A DNA stretch of 64,000 bases, taken from the NCBI GenBank assembly GCA_002238485.1, contig MPMG01000001.1:558001-622000 (forward strand), given 5' to 3'. Below the pieces are notes generated by a model, which saw only the letters and a program-made list of their open reading frames with translations, was not told where the DNA came from and did no database searches. Position 1 is the stretch's first letter. Each line of letters opens with the position of its first letter. The position numbers and the translations under genes were made by a program. The stretch comes from Chloroflexi bacterium bin20 (GTDB taxonomy: Bacteria > Chloroflexota > Anaerolineae > Aggregatilineales > Phototrophicaceae). Positions 1 through 8,477 of this stretch are shown here, in pieces.

Positions 1-1153
1 AGACGATCTCCAATTCGCCGCCATCGACGCGGGCGCGCGTGGCCGGCGTGCCGGTGACTCCCGTTGATTGCGCCAGATGGGTGTCGAACAGATACTGCGC
101 GGCGCGCGAGGAACAGGCCTCCAGCGCAGCGGCATCCAGCTGCAGAAGATTTGCCAGGGAATCGCTCATGTTGTCGAGGCTGCCGGCGCTGGCGAATTCA
201 AATAGCAGGTCGTGCGCGTCCCAAAACTTGCCCAGATCCTGCACAGCAACGCATTCTGCAAGTGCCGCGCTGGCCACGGACAAGTCGGGATTCACGACCG
301 GGAAGAAACGATATTCGAACTGCGCCAATCCCTGCGCAATATGCGTCTCGACAAAGAGATGCAACGTGTCTTGATAGACTTGGCAATGCGGGCAGAGGAA
401 GTCCTCGAATGCCACAATGGTCAGCGGCGCGGCGGGATCACCCAAAACAAAACCACCATCGGCGCGGCGGAAGGCGGGAATGCCAGCATAACGTCCATGC
501 TCGATAAGGACTGGCTCTTCGGACTGTGGGCGAATGGCATTGACAAGGGCGTCCAGCTGCTCGGGCATCGCCAGCGGGATGGCCAGCGGGTCGTCTGAGC
601 CATATTGCACAAAGAGAGACGGCGTACCCGATACGCCCAGCTCGAAGCCGTATTGCGCATCGACCGCGTGCTGACTGGCAGTCGTGGCGCAACTGCCCAG
701 CGCCTCGGCATCCATATCCAGCAATTCGGCAAAGGCAATTGTCGATTCGGCGGTGAAGCCATGCTCGGTCGTCAGCTGGAACATCGTGTCATGCGCGTGC
801 CAGAAGTAGCCCGGCTGCAAACTATCGGCGCACTCCACCAGGCTGGCGCTCTGTACAGACAGCTGCGGATCGATGACTGGAAAGATGCGATACTCGAATT
901 GTGCCTGGCCCGTCAGAACATAATCGCGGATGAAGCCGGCGATGCTTGGCTCATAGCGCTGGCAGCTGCCACACAAAAAGTCGGAAAACTCGATCAATTT
1001 GACGGCGGCATTGGCATCACCCAGCACAAAGCCGCCATCGGGGCTGCGCGTCTTGGCGATGTCTGCGTAAGGATCGGTGCTTTGCGCCAGCGTAGATGCA
1101 CTGGCAAGGCAAAGTAAAAACAGCACAAGCGCGGCTCGGTACTTGGTAATCAT
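1..1153 (-). CDS. Secreted tandem DsbA-like thioredoxin-fold protein (C-terminus outside window)
   Basis: The reading frame runs from an ATG at 1153 to the window edge without a stop, giving at least 384 residues. It starts with a signal peptide (basic MITKYR, then a hydrophobic stretch ending ASTLAQS). Two homologous DsbA-like thioredoxin-fold domains follow. The first carries CGSC after FSDFL and the second CPHC after FEDFL; each is preceded by a DGGFVLGD motif and each has a cis-proline-type loop (VSGTPSLF, VTGTPATR). The family catalyses thiol-disulfide exchange outside the cytoplasm. An AGAGG ribosome site lies just upstream of the ATG. The internal duplication is seen directly; whether the protein oxidises, reduces or isomerises disulfides cannot be told. 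The next gene is divergent. Confidence 0.85.
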   Translation of the reverse strand, partial: MITKYRAALVLFLLCLASASTLAQSTDPYADIAKTRSPDGGFVLGDANAAVKLIEFSDFLCGSCQRYEPSIAGFIRDYVLTGQAQFEYRIFPVIDPQLSVQSASLVECADSLQPGYFWHAHDTMFQLTTEHGFTAESTIAFAELLDMDAEALGSCATTASQHAVDAQYGFELGVSGTPSLFVQYGSDDPLAIPLAMPEQLDALVNAIRPQSEEPVLIEHGRYAGIPAFRRADGGFVLGDPAAPLTIVAFEDFLCPHCQVYQDTLHLFVETHIAQGLAQFEYRFFPVVNPDLSVASAALAECVAVQDLGKFWDAHDLLFEFASAGSLDNMSDSLANLLQLDAAALEACSSRAAQYLFDTHLAQSTGVTGTPATRARVDGGELEIV

Positions 1154-1183
1154 GATGAAACCTCTTTACAGTTGGCTTGGCGC

Positions 1184-1211
1184 ATTGTCGCACAGAAGCC
1201 TGCGATTTCAA
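1184..1211 (-). promoter_or_regulatory. Probable promoter of the DsbA-like gene
   Basis: On the minus strand TTGAAA (1206-1211) is separated by 16 bases from GACAAT (1184-1189), with a TG one base upstream of the -10 (extended -10). Transcription would start near 1177, about 24 bases before the ATG at 1153. Confidence 0.45.
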
Positions 1212-1250
1212 TGCTTGTATGCGCCGTCCGACTCACAGTAGACTCCGCAG

Positions 1251-1697
1251 ATGCCTGCCCAGCCAGCCCGGCGCGAGATGGCAATGTCCAAAGCCGATCC
1301 TCACATAAGCGAGACCAGCTTTCATGTGCGCTATGCCGAAACGGACGCCATGGGCTTCGTGCATCACGCTGTCTACCTGGTCTGGTTTGAAGAAGGACGC
1401 AGCGCTTTCATCCGCGAGCAGGGCTGGAGTTACGCGGAGATCGAACGTTCAGGGTATTTTCTGGTCGCCAGCGATCTGCGCGCAAGATACCTCAAAGCCG
1501 CTCGCTATGACCAACTCGTGACGGTGCGCGTCTGGCTTGCCCAAGTCAAATCGCGCCAGCTTGCATTCGCCTGCGAAGTCTTAGACAGCGAATCGAGAGA
1601 TTGCTTATTCAGCGCCAATCTGAAGCTGCACTGCCTGAATCGGGCTGGGAAAATCGCCAGGATCCCGTCAGATTGGCAGGCCTGGCTGCGCGAATGA
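1251..1697 (+). CDS. Hotdog-fold acyl-CoA thioesterase (YbgC/4-hydroxybenzoyl-CoA thioesterase type)
   Basis: A protein of up to 148 residues with the single hotdog domain of the YbgC/4HBT family. The hallmark is VRYAETDAMGFVHHAVYLVW: the Asp of AETDAMG followed by a His-x-x-x-Tyr stretch is the usual active-site segment. Family members hydrolyse acyl-CoA thioesters in the cytoplasm; the substrate is unknown here. No clear Shine-Dalgarno precedes any start. ATGs at 1278 and 1284 also fit, since the first 11 residues are not part of the domain. The following acyl-CoA ligase suggests a shared role in acyl-CoA metabolism, but it seems to have its own promoter. Confidence 0.8.
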   Translation: MPAQPARREMAMSKADPHISETSFHVRYAETDAMGFVHHAVYLVWFEEGRSAFIREQGWSYAEIERSGYFLVASDLRARYLKAARYDQLVTVRVWLAQVKSRQLAFACEVLDSESRDCLFSANLKLHCLNRAGKIARIPSDWQAWLRE

Positions 1698-1718
1698 TGC
1701 GCGAGCGTCGACAAGATG

Positions 1719-1727
1719 TGGTATGCT
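1719..1727 (+). promoter_or_regulatory. Possible extended -10 promoter of the acyl-CoA ligase gene
   Basis: TGG followed by TATGCT (1722-1727) forms an extended -10 element. No convincing -35 is visible. The start would be near 1735, about 35 bases before the ligase ATG. Confidence 0.3.
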
Positions 1728-1769
1728 GTTGGCGTATTTGTGGACTAGCGACTGCGGGAGCGCTGCAAA

Positions 1770-3509
1770 ATGGTTAGTTATGCCGAAAGACCCTGGCAGC
1801 AAAGTTATGATATTGGCATGCCGACCTCTTTGGATGTGCCGGATATCCCATTGCATCAGTTGCTCAAGAATACACGGGCGCGCATCCCGCACCACACCGC
1901 GCTGGTCACGCCAGCCAACCTGCCAGTCATCGGGCGCATCAGCAAGTCCGTCACGTATGAAGAGTTGGACCGCGCGTCGGATGCACTGGCGGCGGCGCTG
2001 CTGGATATGGGATTGAAGAAGAGCGATCGCGTCGCCATCGTTATGCCCAATTCGGTCGCTTTTGTCATCAGCTTCTATGCCATTTTGAAAGCCGGCGGCG
2101 TCGTGGCAGCCACCAACCCGACCTATCCAGCCGAGAAAATGGCGCATCAAATCAACGATTGCGATGCCGAATTTGTGCTTACCATGACGTTGTTTTATGG
2201 ACTCGTAAAAGAAATACAGCCGCGCACCAAAGTCAAAACGATCATCGTAGCCAACATCAAGGAATACTTGCCGCCGCTCGCCAAACTGCTCTTCACCATC
2301 GCCCGTGAAAAGAAAGATGGGCACTTCGTAGCGCAGCTCGCGGATGGGGATCACTGGTTCCAAGATCTGCTGGCAAAGTATGATGGCAAACAATCAAATG
2401 TGACTGTCAGCGCCGATGACCTGGCACTCTTCCAGTATACAGGCGGGACAACCGGCATGGCAAAAGCCGCCATGTCGCGGCATCGTGGACTGGTCGCCAA
2501 CATGCTGATGACCGAAGGTATACTCGACCTGCTCGATACGCCACCCGAAGAAGAGGTCTTCCTGGGCGCGATTCCTTTCTTTCATGTCTATGGCTTGGTC
2601 ATCGTGGTCAGTACCAGCGTCTACCGCGGCTGCAAGATCGTGCTGGCGCCCAACCCACGCGACATTGATGATGTGCTGGGCAATATCGAGACATTCCGCA
2701 CAACGCTCTTTCCTGGCGTGCCAGCGCTCTACAACGCCATTAACAACCATCCGCGCGTGCAAAGCGGCGATATAGACCTCAGCTCGCTCACCTTGTGCAT
2801 CAGTGGCTCTGCTCCATTGCCCGAATCGACCAAGATCGAATTCGAGCGGCTGTCTGGCGCGACCCTGCGTGAAGGATTCGGCATGAGCGAAGCGCCAACC
2901 GCCACCCATGTGAATCCTATCTTTCGAGACAATCGCCCGGCTTCAATCGGCTTGCCGCTGCCCGAGATGGATATGCGCATCGTCAGCCTGGAAGATGATG
3001 AAGAAGATGTGCCTGTCGGCGATATCGGCGAGCTATTGATGGCGGGACCGAATGTCATGGTCGGTTATCATGGCATGCTGGAAGAGACGCAGAATGTGCT
3101 GCGCGAGCGCGCTGGCAAGCGCTGGCTGTATACGGGCGATATCGCACGAATGGACGAAGACGGCTACTTTTATATCGTCGACCGCAAAAAAGACATGGCG
3201 CTGATCGGCGGCTTCAATGTGTATCCGGCTTCTGTCGAAAAAGCCATCTCGGCGCACGAGTCTGTGCTGGAGGTCGGCGTGGCAGCCATCCCGCATCCCG
3301 AGCGAGACGGGCAAGAAGCGCTGAAAGCCTGGATCGTGCGCAAACCCGGCGCGCAGCTCACATCCGAGCAGATCATCAACTTTCTGGGTGACAAACTTGC
3401 GCCCTACGAAATTCCGCGACGCATCGCCTTCATCGACGAGCTGCCCAAGACAGCGGTCGGCAAGACCTTGCGGCGCGAGCTGGCGCAGTTGGATTCAGAG
3501 ATGGAATAA
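1770..3509 (+). CDS. Long-chain fatty-acid-CoA ligase family (AMP-binding)
   Basis: A 579-residue ANL-superfamily enzyme: it activates a carboxylic acid, probably a fatty acid, with ATP to the acyl-AMP and then the CoA thioester. The P-loop-like motif YTGGTTG starts at residue 223. Further motifs are GFGMSEA, YTGDIARMDEDGY, DRKKDM and the C-terminal PKTAVGKTLRREL holding the catalytic Lys. The length is typical. The position after the P-loop reads KAAM rather than the common KGAM. GGGAG nine bases upstream supports the ATG at 1770. A second, fused ligase lies at 10390-12897. The substrate cannot be deduced. Confidence 0.88.
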   Translation: MVSYAERPWQQSYDIGMPTSLDVPDIPLHQLLKNTRARIPHHTALVTPANLPVIGRISKSVTYEELDRASDALAAALLDMGLKKSDRVAIVMPNSVAFVISFYAILKAGGVVAATNPTYPAEKMAHQINDCDAEFVLTMTLFYGLVKEIQPRTKVKTIIVANIKEYLPPLAKLLFTIAREKKDGHFVAQLADGDHWFQDLLAKYDGKQSNVTVSADDLALFQYTGGTTGMAKAAMSRHRGLVANMLMTEGILDLLDTPPEEEVFLGAIPFFHVYGLVIVVSTSVYRGCKIVLAPNPRDIDDVLGNIETFRTTLFPGVPALYNAINNHPRVQSGDIDLSSLTLCISGSAPLPESTKIEFERLSGATLREGFGMSEAPTATHVNPIFRDNRPASIGLPLPEMDMRIVSLEDDEEDVPVGDIGELLMAGPNVMVGYHGMLEETQNVLRERAGKRWLYTGDIARMDEDGYFYIVDRKKDMALIGGFNVYPASVEKAISAHESVLEVGVAAIPHPERDGQEALKAWIVRKPGAQLTSEQIINFLGDKLAPYEIPRRIAFIDELPKTAVGKTLRRELAQLDSEME

Positions 3510-3511
3510 GG

Positions 3512-3584
3512 CGCCCCTGGCAGGACTCGAACCTGCGACCATCGGTTTAGAAGACCGGTGCTCTGTCCGCTGAGCTACAGAGGC
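3512..3584 (-). tRNA. tRNA-Arg (anticodon TCT)
   Basis: The reverse strand folds as a 73-nt cloverleaf. The acceptor GCCTCTG/CAGGGGC has one G-T pair, the D-stem is GCTC/GAGC, and the anticodon loop CTTCTAA gives TCT. The T-arm is GCAGG-TTCGAGT-CCTGC and the discriminator is G. The anticodon stem has a C-A mismatch at its base (27-43). CCA is not encoded. The gene ends two bases past the stop of the ligase gene, in convergent orientation. Confidence 0.93.
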
Positions 3585-3594
3585 AGTCGACACG

Positions 3595-3624
3595 ATTCTA
3601 GGGCTGGCGAGCCGCCCTTGTCAA
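3595..3624 (-). promoter_or_regulatory. Promoter of tRNA-Arg
   Basis: On the minus strand a perfect TTGACA (3619-3624) is followed after 18 bases by TAGAAT (3595-3600). The expected start is near 3588, just ahead of the tRNA 5' end at 3584. Confidence 0.7.
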
Positions 3625-3657
3625 TTGCGCAAAGCCCTATTTTGTAAGGGATGGCAA

Positions 3658-3686
3658 TTGCTTGAATGCCGCGTCTGTGCTACAAT
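3658..3686 (+). promoter_or_regulatory. Promoter of gyrB
   Basis: TTGCTT (3658-3663), a 17-base spacer, then TACAAT (3681-3686) with an extended TGC. The start near 3693 leaves a leader of about 74 bases before the ATG at 3767. It also excludes a longer coding start at 3662. Confidence 0.6.
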
Positions 3687-3710
3687 CAGAGCATAGTACC
3701 ACACACGGAC

Positions 3711-3735
3711 AACGGTGCGTGCTGCGCCGTTTTTT
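3711..3735 (+). terminator. Terminator-like hairpin in the gyrB leader (possible attenuator)
   Basis: AACGGTGC (3711-3718) pairs with GCGCCGTT (3724-3731), one T-G pair, around a five-base loop and is followed by TTTT. It lies between the promoter at 3658-3686 and the gyrB start at 3767, so transcription must pass it to reach the gene. Confidence 0.5.
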
Positions 3736-3766
3736 GCGCGTCAATCCACCGACGAGAGTGTCGCCT

Positions 3767-5746
3767 ATGGACCGGGACTTGGCATCACAGCAGGAGCAGG
3801 ATTACAACGCGAGTCATATCGTCAAGTTGCCCCCGCGTGAGCACATTCGTTTGCGCCCGGGCATGTATGTCGGTGGCACCGATTCGCGCGCCTTGCATCA
3901 TCTCATCTATGAAGTGGTCGACAACTCCATAGACGAGGCGCTGGCAGGGCGATGTGACCGCGTTGAAGTGACCCTGTATGCCGATGGTTCAGCGTCCATT
4001 CGTGATAATGGCGTCGGCATCCCGGTCGACCTGCACGAGAGTGGCGTCTCTGCGCTGGAAGTTGTCATGACCGAGGTTGGCTCGGGCGGCAAGTTTGACA
4101 ACGATGTCTATAAAGTCAGCGGCGGTTTGCACGGCGTTGGCGTGTCGGCAGTGAATGCGCTTTCGGCTGAGCTGACCGCGACTATTTTCCGTGATGGCAA
4201 TGTTTGGCAGCAGTCGTATCAGGCTGGCTTGTCGGCTGGGCCTGTCGAGAAACTGCGCGCGCTGCAGCCCGATGAAGAAACAGGCACGTTAATTCGTTTC
4301 ACGCCGGATTTTTCCGTCATGGACGAGAATGAGTTCAGCTTTGGCACGTTGATGACGCGCTTTCGAGAGATGGCATTTGTCACGCGCCGCGTCACGATCA
4401 AGCTGCGCGACGAACGGGTCTTGCCCATCCCACGTGAAATGACCTTTTATTTTGATGGCGGGCTGCGCTCCTTTGTTCGCTATCTCAACCGCAGTCGCAA
4501 AGCTATTCACAGCATCATCCACATCGACCGCGAAGTTGAGCATACCGATCGACAAGGCGGGACCTTCATGATCGGTGTGGAAGTGGCGCTGCAATACGCT
4601 GATGTCGCCACGACGACCGAGATGGCTTTTACCAACACCATCAACACGCCCGATGGCGGCACGCATATCACTGGCATGCGCTCGGCGATCACCGGCGTCA
4701 TCAACCGCTATGCCAAGAAAAACGGCCTGCTGAAAGAACGCGACAGCAATTTCTCGGGCACGGACACGTTGGAGGGTCTGACCGCTGTGGTCAGTGTCAA
4801 GCACCCCGACCCGCAATTCGAAAGTCAGACCAAGGTCAAGCAGCTCAATCCAGAGGTGATGGGCGCGGTTTCTCAAGTGGTTACCGAGGCGTTCAACGAA
4901 TTCCTGGAATTGAATCAGCGAGAAGCGCGGCGCATCATCGACAAGTGCATGACCAGCAAGCGCGCCCGCGAAGCCGCCCGCAAAGCCCGCGATTTGGTGC
5001 GCAGCGGTCCGAGCCTGTTGGAAAGCAGCACCTTGCCGGGCAAATTGGCAGATTGCTCGCAGCGCGGCGAAAATGCGGAGATTTATATCGTCGAGGGCGA
5101 TTCGGCCGGTGGCAGCGCCAAACAGGGACGCGACCGTCACTTCCAAGCAATCTTGCCCTTGCGCGGCAAAATCCTCAACACAGAGCGCGCGCGCATCGAC
5201 AAAATCCTGGACAACAACGAAATCAAGGCGCTGATCTCGGCATTGGGCGCGGGCTTCCACGACGAGCTGACTATGGACCGCCTGCGTTATGGGCGCGTGA
5301 TCATCATGACGGACGCCGATGTCGATGGCAGCCACATCCGCACCCTGCTGCTGACATTCTTCTTCCGCCACATGCCGCAGATTGTCGAGCAGGGGCATTT
5401 GTATATTGCGCAGCCACCGATCTTTCAACTGAAGAATGGCAAGAATCGCAAGTATATTTACCCCAGCGCGGGCATCGCCGATGACGAATTGCTGCGCCAG
5501 TCGCTGGGACGTTTCAAGAATCCCGACAAGGTCACTGTGCAGCGCTACAAGGGCTTGGGCGAGATGAACCCCGACCAGTTGTGGGAAACGACAATGGATC
5601 CTGAAAAGCGCACGTTGTTGCAAGTGCGCATTGAAGACGGCGCCGAAGCGGACAAGACATTCGCCACGTTGATGGGTTGGGATGTGCCGCCGCGCCGTCG
5701 CTTTATCCAGACGCACGCCAGGCAAGTGCGAAACCTCGATATCTAG
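3767..5746 (+). CDS. gyrB: DNA gyrase subunit B
   Basis: A 659-residue type IIA topoisomerase B subunit, which powers negative supercoiling with GyrA (not in the window). The GHKL ATPase domain has EVVDNSIDEALAG and GLHGVGVSAVNAL (about residue 121). The Toprim domain has EGDSAGGSAKQGRDR (about 443) and TDADVDGSHIRTLLL (about 515). The C-terminus has YKGLGEMNPDQLW and ends VRNLDI. KQGRDRHFQAILPLRGKILN and the ending resemble GyrB rather than ParE. The ATG at 3767 starts where homologues do; an upstream in-frame start at 3662 lies before the predicted transcription start. A terminator-like hairpin sits in the leader. Confidence 0.88.
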   Translation: MDRDLASQQEQDYNASHIVKLPPREHIRLRPGMYVGGTDSRALHHLIYEVVDNSIDEALAGRCDRVEVTLYADGSASIRDNGVGIPVDLHESGVSALEVVMTEVGSGGKFDNDVYKVSGGLHGVGVSAVNALSAELTATIFRDGNVWQQSYQAGLSAGPVEKLRALQPDEETGTLIRFTPDFSVMDENEFSFGTLMTRFREMAFVTRRVTIKLRDERVLPIPREMTFYFDGGLRSFVRYLNRSRKAIHSIIHIDREVEHTDRQGGTFMIGVEVALQYADVATTTEMAFTNTINTPDGGTHITGMRSAITGVINRYAKKNGLLKERDSNFSGTDTLEGLTAVVSVKHPDPQFESQTKVKQLNPEVMGAVSQVVTEAFNEFLELNQREARRIIDKCMTSKRAREAARKARDLVRSGPSLLESSTLPGKLADCSQRGENAEIYIVEGDSAGGSAKQGRDRHFQAILPLRGKILNTERARIDKILDNNEIKALISALGAGFHDELTMDRLRYGRVIIMTDADVDGSHIRTLLLTFFFRHMPQIVEQGHLYIAQPPIFQLKNGKNRKYIYPSAGIADDELLRQSLGRFKNPDKVTVQRYKGLGEMNPDQLWETTMDPEKRTLLQVRIEDGAEADKTFATLMGWDVPPRRRFIQTHARQVRNLDI

Positions 5747-5752
5747 GCGCTA

Positions 5753-6151
5753 TTACAAACCCGAAGTTCGAGCGTCTTGCTCCGTCCAGCCACGCGATTC
5801 GAGGCTTGCCAACGTTTCTTCGGCGCGTTGCAAAGGACCCCGTTCCGCCAGGGCATGCAGAATCGCGAAGAGCAGGCTGCCCAGCCCCAGCGCCACAATT
5901 GCCAATAGCAGCGGACTCCAGGCGATGCCAGCCAACTCGACAGGCCGTGGATGCAAGACCAGCACAGTCATGAGCACGGTGGGCAAAATCGCCACGAAGC
6001 AAGCGCTGGACAGATAATTGAAACTTAGCGACAGCAGGCCGCCGTGGATTGCTTGACGCGCGACCGACCGTCCATGCACCAGCCAGCCCAGCCGCAGCGC
6101 AATCAAGACCAGCGCAGCCAAGGCGACCGCTTTTTCCGATTCCATCATCAT
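5753..6151 (-). CDS. Hypothetical integral membrane protein
   Basis: A 132-residue protein that I do not recognise. It has about three hydrophobic segments: AVALAALVLIALRLGWLV, a central FVAILPTVLMTVLVL, and a long one around LLLAIVALGLGSLLFAIL. A soluble tail rich in Glu and Arg follows. It is the last gene of the minus-strand operon, 13 bases after the DUF5989 gene, which suggests it belongs with the carbamoyltransferase cassette. Three successive ATGs (6151, 6148, 6145) could start it. Confidence 0.6.
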   Translation of the reverse strand: MMMESEKAVALAALVLIALRLGWLVHGRSVARQAIHGGLLSLSFNYLSSACFVAILPTVLMTVLVLHPRPVELAGIAWSPLLLAIVALGLGSLLFAILHALAERGPLQRAEETLASLESRGWTEQDARTSGL

Positions 6152-6164
6152 CCGCCGCGCCGCC

Positions 6165-6377
6165 CTAGAAGAGCGTGTAGATGAATGCGCCGGCCGGTGT
6201 CGCAGAGCCAGCCACGATCAACAGGGCGAACACCACCAGCACGATGACCATCGGCAGCATCCAATAGAGCTTGCGCTTCCACAAGAACGACAGCAACTCG
6301 CCCAAGACGCCGAGGCGCATGAAGAAGTCTTGCATTGCGCTGGGCGAATCGTCGCGTCGTTTGGATTCTGTCGCCAT
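6165..6377 (-). CDS. DUF5989-family small membrane protein
   Basis: A 70-residue protein with a soluble N-terminus and LWKRKLYWMLPMVIVLVVFA leading into one membrane helix, ending in AFIYTLF. The basic-WWLLP-helix-FIYTLF pattern is that of DUF5989, a family regularly found beside NodU/CmcH-type carbamoyltransferases. Its function is unknown; a membrane anchor or chaperone for the neighbouring enzyme is a guess. GGAGAA precedes the ATG. It lies 25 bases after the carbamoyltransferase stop. Confidence 0.75.
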   Translation of the reverse strand: MATESKRRDDSPSAMQDFFMRLGVLGELLSFLWKRKLYWMLPMVIVLVVFALLIVAGSATPAGAFIYTLF

Positions 6378-6402
6378 GAATTCTCCTTCTGGCTTCCTGT
6401 TC

Positions 6403-8193
6403 TCAGTCGGGTTTGCACACGATGTGCGAGCCCAGCACCAGCATGTCGATATCGCTGTTGCGGAAGGTATTGTAGGCTTCGCGCGGGGTGTTGACTATGG
6501 GCTCGCCACGCAGATTGAACGAAGTATTCAGCACGACTGGCACGCCAGTTGCCTCGCCGAATGTCTTGACAATGTCGTAATAGCGGGCGTTGGTATCCCG
6601 GTCGATGGATTGCAGGCGGCCTGTGCCTTCGTGATTGACAGCATGAATTTCGTCTTGCTTATCATCTTTGATCGGCGCGACCATCAGCATATAACGCGGA
6701 GAATCGTGCTCTGCCACCTGGGGATAATCGAAATATTCCGGGGCGCGTTCTCGCAAAACGACTGGCGCAAAAGGGCGGAAAGGCTCGCGGAATTTGATCT
6801 TGGTATTGACGATTTCTTTCATGTCTGCCCCGCGTGGATCTGCCAAGATGCTGCGGTTGCCCAGCGCGCGCGGTCCCCATTCAAAGCGCCCTTGATGAAA
6901 GCCAATGACTTGCTGATTCGTCAGCGCGTCGACAATGCGCTCGGTGAGCCTGGTTTCGTCTGTGAAGCTCTCGTAAGGCAGCTGCGCTTCGTCCAGGAAG
7001 GCGCGGCACTCGGCATCGCTGTAGCTGCGCCCATAGTAGGCATGTTCCTGCACCCACTTGCGAGGCTTGCCCAGCAGCACATGCCATGCCCAAAGCGCCG
7101 CGCCCAAGGCGCCGCCATCATCGCCAGCCGCCGGTTGGATCCACAACTCTTTGAAGGGCGTCTCATTGAGAATGCGCCAGTTGGCTTTGGTATTGAGCGC
7201 CACGCCACCCGCCATAACCAGCTTGTCCAGGCCCGTCTTCCGCTGCAGATAGGTCGCGGTCTGGATGAGCGTGTCTTCTGTGAAGCGCTGGATGCTGGCG
7301 GCGACATCGGCATAATACTGGTTGGATTCCATTGTCTTGCGCTCGGAGCGTCGTTCCGGGTTGGTGCGCGCAGTGAAGAAGTCGGCTTCGGCATCGCGCT
7401 GATCGCCAAAGAGCTCCAGGAACTCCCGGCTATAGCTGCGCGTCGGCGAGCGGTGGAAATCGAAATAGTCCATATTCAGCTGGAATGCGCCGCTGGACGG
7501 GTCGACCTGGACCAGCTTGGCGAGCTTGTCCATGTAGCGCGGCTCGCCATAGGGGCTCATGCCCATCACCTTGTATTCGCCATTGTTGACGCGGAAGCCC
7601 AGCCAGGCGGTGAATGTCGAATACAGCAAACCCAGGGAATGCGGGAAGCGCTGTTCTTCAAAGAGTTCCATGGTTGGCGGCGCATCGTCCTCATCACCGA
7701 GGCTGCTCTTGCCCGTGCCCAGCGTAGTCGTCGTCCATTCGCCGACGCCGTCCACGGTCAAGATTGCCGCGTCTTTGAAAGGGCAGGCGAAGTAGGCGCT
7801 GGCGGCGTGGCTCATGTGATGATCGCAAAAGAGCACCTTGTTGTAGGGCACGCCAATGCCACGCGCCACATGACTGCGCACCCACAGCTTATCGCCCAGC
7901 CAGGTCATCATGGATTCGCGCCAAAATCCCAGCGATCGCGGGAAGGCGTTCAGCGAAGTTTGCAAGATGCGCTCGAACTTCAGCAGCGGCTTTTCATAAA
8001 ATACGACATATTCGAGATCGTGCGTGCTGATGCCAGCCTGCTCAAGGCAAAATTGCGCAGCCAGCTTGGGAAAGTCGCTGTCGTGTTTTTTGCGAGAAAA
8101 GCGCTCTTCCATCGCTGCGGCTACCAGCGCGCCATCTTTAATCAGGGCGGCCGCCGAATCGTGATAAAAGGCAGAGATGCCGAGGATGTACAT
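6403..8193 (-). CDS. Carbamoyltransferase (NodU/CmcH/TobZ family)
   Basis: A 596-residue carbamoyltransferase. The family makes carbamoyl-adenylate from carbamoyl phosphate and ATP, then transfers the carbamoyl group to a hydroxyl of a sugar, antibiotic or toxin. The N-terminal Kae1-like domain begins MYILGISAFYHDSAAALI and holds the metal site CDHHMSHAA (about residues 122-129). VMAGGVALNTKANWRI is in the middle, and the C-terminal domain has RFEWGPRALGNRSILADPR (about 435-453). The ATG at 8193 starts two bases after the SxtJ-like stop and begins the domain; an in-frame start at 8331 would overlap the upstream gene. The acceptor is unknown. Confidence 0.92.
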   Translation of the reverse strand: MYILGISAFYHDSAAALIKDGALVAAAMEERFSRKKHDSDFPKLAAQFCLEQAGISTHDLEYVVFYEKPLLKFERILQTSLNAFPRSLGFWRESMMTWLGDKLWVRSHVARGIGVPYNKVLFCDHHMSHAASAYFACPFKDAAILTVDGVGEWTTTTLGTGKSSLGDEDDAPPTMELFEEQRFPHSLGLLYSTFTAWLGFRVNNGEYKVMGMSPYGEPRYMDKLAKLVQVDPSSGAFQLNMDYFDFHRSPTRSYSREFLELFGDQRDAEADFFTARTNPERRSERKTMESNQYYADVAASIQRFTEDTLIQTATYLQRKTGLDKLVMAGGVALNTKANWRILNETPFKELWIQPAAGDDGGALGAALWAWHVLLGKPRKWVQEHAYYGRSYSDAECRAFLDEAQLPYESFTDETRLTERIVDALTNQQVIGFHQGRFEWGPRALGNRSILADPRGADMKEIVNTKIKFREPFRPFAPVVLRERAPEYFDYPQVAEHDSPRYMLMVAPIKDDKQDEIHAVNHEGTGRLQSIDRDTNARYYDIVKTFGEATGVPVVLNTSFNLRGEPIVNTPREAYNTFRNSDIDMLVLGSHIVCKPD

Positions 8194-8195
8194 GG

Positions 8196-8459
8196 CTAGC
8201 CTTGCTGCCGCGCCGACTCGATGTCGGAGGGCACTGGCTCGCGCTGCAGCCAATTCGCAGCCTTGCCTTTGATGCGCAGCGGGTCCATGAAAAGAGCCGA
8301 CAGCATCCCAAATGGAACGAGGATCGTGCAATAGAAAAGCGTGGCGATGAAGCGCCCGTTGATCTCGGCGACAATGGCAGAGTTCTCGTTAAACCGCCGC
8401 CAAGCAATAGCCCATACTGTCTTCAAAGTGCTGATCCAATGCGCACCCAACCATGCCAA
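8196..8459 (-). CDS. SxtJ-like small membrane protein
   Basis: An 87-residue protein with a single hydrophobic segment ATLFYCTILVPFGMLSALF, then DPLR and a Trp-containing tail. The FYxxxLxPFGxxxxLFxDPLR pattern matches the small SxtJ-type protein next to carbamoyltransferase and DUF5989 genes. There is no in-frame ATG near the N-terminus and a stop lies 15 bases upstream, so a TTG at 8459 is the first possible start; the ribosome site is weak. It sits between the SGNH hydrolase and the carbamoyltransferase. The role is unknown. Confidence 0.6.
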   Translation of the reverse strand: MAWLGAHWISTLKTVWAIAWRRFNENSAIVAEINGRFIATLFYCTILVPFGMLSALFMDPLRIKGKAANWLQREPVPSDIESARQQG

Positions 8460-8477
8460 GACAGGCTGGCGCTAGGC

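Noticed and set aside
4289..5725. Long minus-strand frame opposite gyrB
   Set aside because: GyrB is intact on the plus strand with every catalytic motif; the other frame has none.
6271..8199. A 642-codon frame antisense to the carbamoyltransferase
   Set aside because: The minus-strand protein has all family motifs; the plus-strand frame shows no recognisable domain and reflects GC-rich codon structure.
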